Source: Candidatus Komeilibacteria bacterium (GTDB lineage: Bacteria > Patescibacteriota > Patescibacteriia > UBA1558 > UBA10009). From it: a DNA stretch of 59,763 nucleotides. Position 1 is the first letter of the stretch; each line of letters begins with the position of its first letter. Below are positions 59,626-59,763 of the stretch, one piece after another. The notes under the pieces are model-generated. The model was given only the letters and a program-made list of their open reading frames with translations. It searched no databases and had not been told where the DNA came from. Made by a program: the position numbers and the translations under genes. Location: positions 1 through 59,763 of the forward strand of contig JAPLWM010000005.1 of NCBI GenBank assembly GCA_026396575.1, read 5' to 3'.

Positions 59626-59763
59626 GGCTCTACGCCAAATAGTGTGGTGGAAAAGTCAAAAGCAGTGGTAATATTAGCTTGAAAACAGAGTTTCTCAACT
59701 CAAGGCTAAAATTAATCACTGCTTCTATGAAAAAATGTATCAGTAAAATGTTAAATCTGCAAG
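59626..59763 (+). mobile_element. Possible left end of an insertion sequence, cut by the window edge
   Basis: A sequence beginning GGCTCTACGCCAAATAGTG looks like an IS terminal repeat, followed by an incomplete frame starting at ATG 59726 (MKKCISKMLNLQ) open to the window end. Only 12 codons are visible, so the family cannot be named and the call is tentative. Confidence 0.3.

Overview
The window reads as a chromosomal segment of a Patescibacteria (CPR, Parcubacteria-like) genome. I infer this from very dense gene packing, short intergenic gaps, giant secreted proteins with a TrbC/VirB2-like N-terminus followed by Ig-like domains, a diversity-generating retroelement (DGR) and few classical Shine-Dalgarno sites. 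UGA is used as a stop (for example by the RelA/SpoT gene) and a release factor 2 gene is present, so the Gracilibacteria/Absconditabacteria code with UGA = Gly does not apply. Lineage below phylum cannot be settled from this sequence.

Layout. 1-10300: parA-parB, then a minus-strand block with a (p)ppGpp synthetase/hydrolase, folC, dprA, pth, der and an LCP-family protein, with a probable structured ncRNA at about 5986-6130, and a plus-strand NYN-domain nuclease. 10390-12200: a DGR remnant with a target gene whose variable repeat (11205-11321) differs from a template repeat (11672-11788) almost only at template adenines. It is followed by an Avd-type protein fused to a transposase remnant; no reverse transcriptase is visible. 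12244-16170: tRNA-Val, a small membrane protein, a type IV pilin-like protein, lepB, hisS, rpsU and a GatB/YqeY protein. 16192-27696: four surface proteins, including two VirB2-like/Ig-like paralogues (609 and 2438 aa) and two TSP3-repeat membrane proteins. 27699-34460: ybeY, ftsA, ftsZ, nrdR, a DUF4430-like gene with an in-frame TAG, htrA and prfB. 34500-43600: a 42-aa membrane protein, cysS, a second gene with an in-frame TAG, a REP-associated transposase, a split comEC, a receiver-only response regulator, ndk, a PhoU-like/Pit phosphate pair and a helix-hairpin-helix protein. 43770-48640: an ABC exporter, a P-type ATPase and an AI-2E/PerM family protein.

48674-59418 is an integrated, AT-rich defence island. 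It sits against the 3' CCA end of a tRNA-Pro(GGG) gene and is bounded by a TGGTCG direct repeat. One compact minus-strand operon encodes an XRE regulator, a GIY-YIG nuclease, a RadC-DNA methyltransferase fusion, a second D12-class adenine methyltransferase, an AlwI-like restriction endonuclease, and a SIR2-HerA pair. A large serine recombinase faces it. Between cargo and recombinase lies an inverted copy of the joined element ends (57412-57744), equivalent to the circular attP junction. The recombinase reading frame crosses the core, so its C-terminal tail differs between the circular form and the integrated form.

The two observations I rate highest are the DGR with its damaged accessory gene and the tRNA-Pro defence island with an internal inverted attP-like junction and an integration-dependent recombinase tail. 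Functional calls rest on motifs read by eye; no database search was run.
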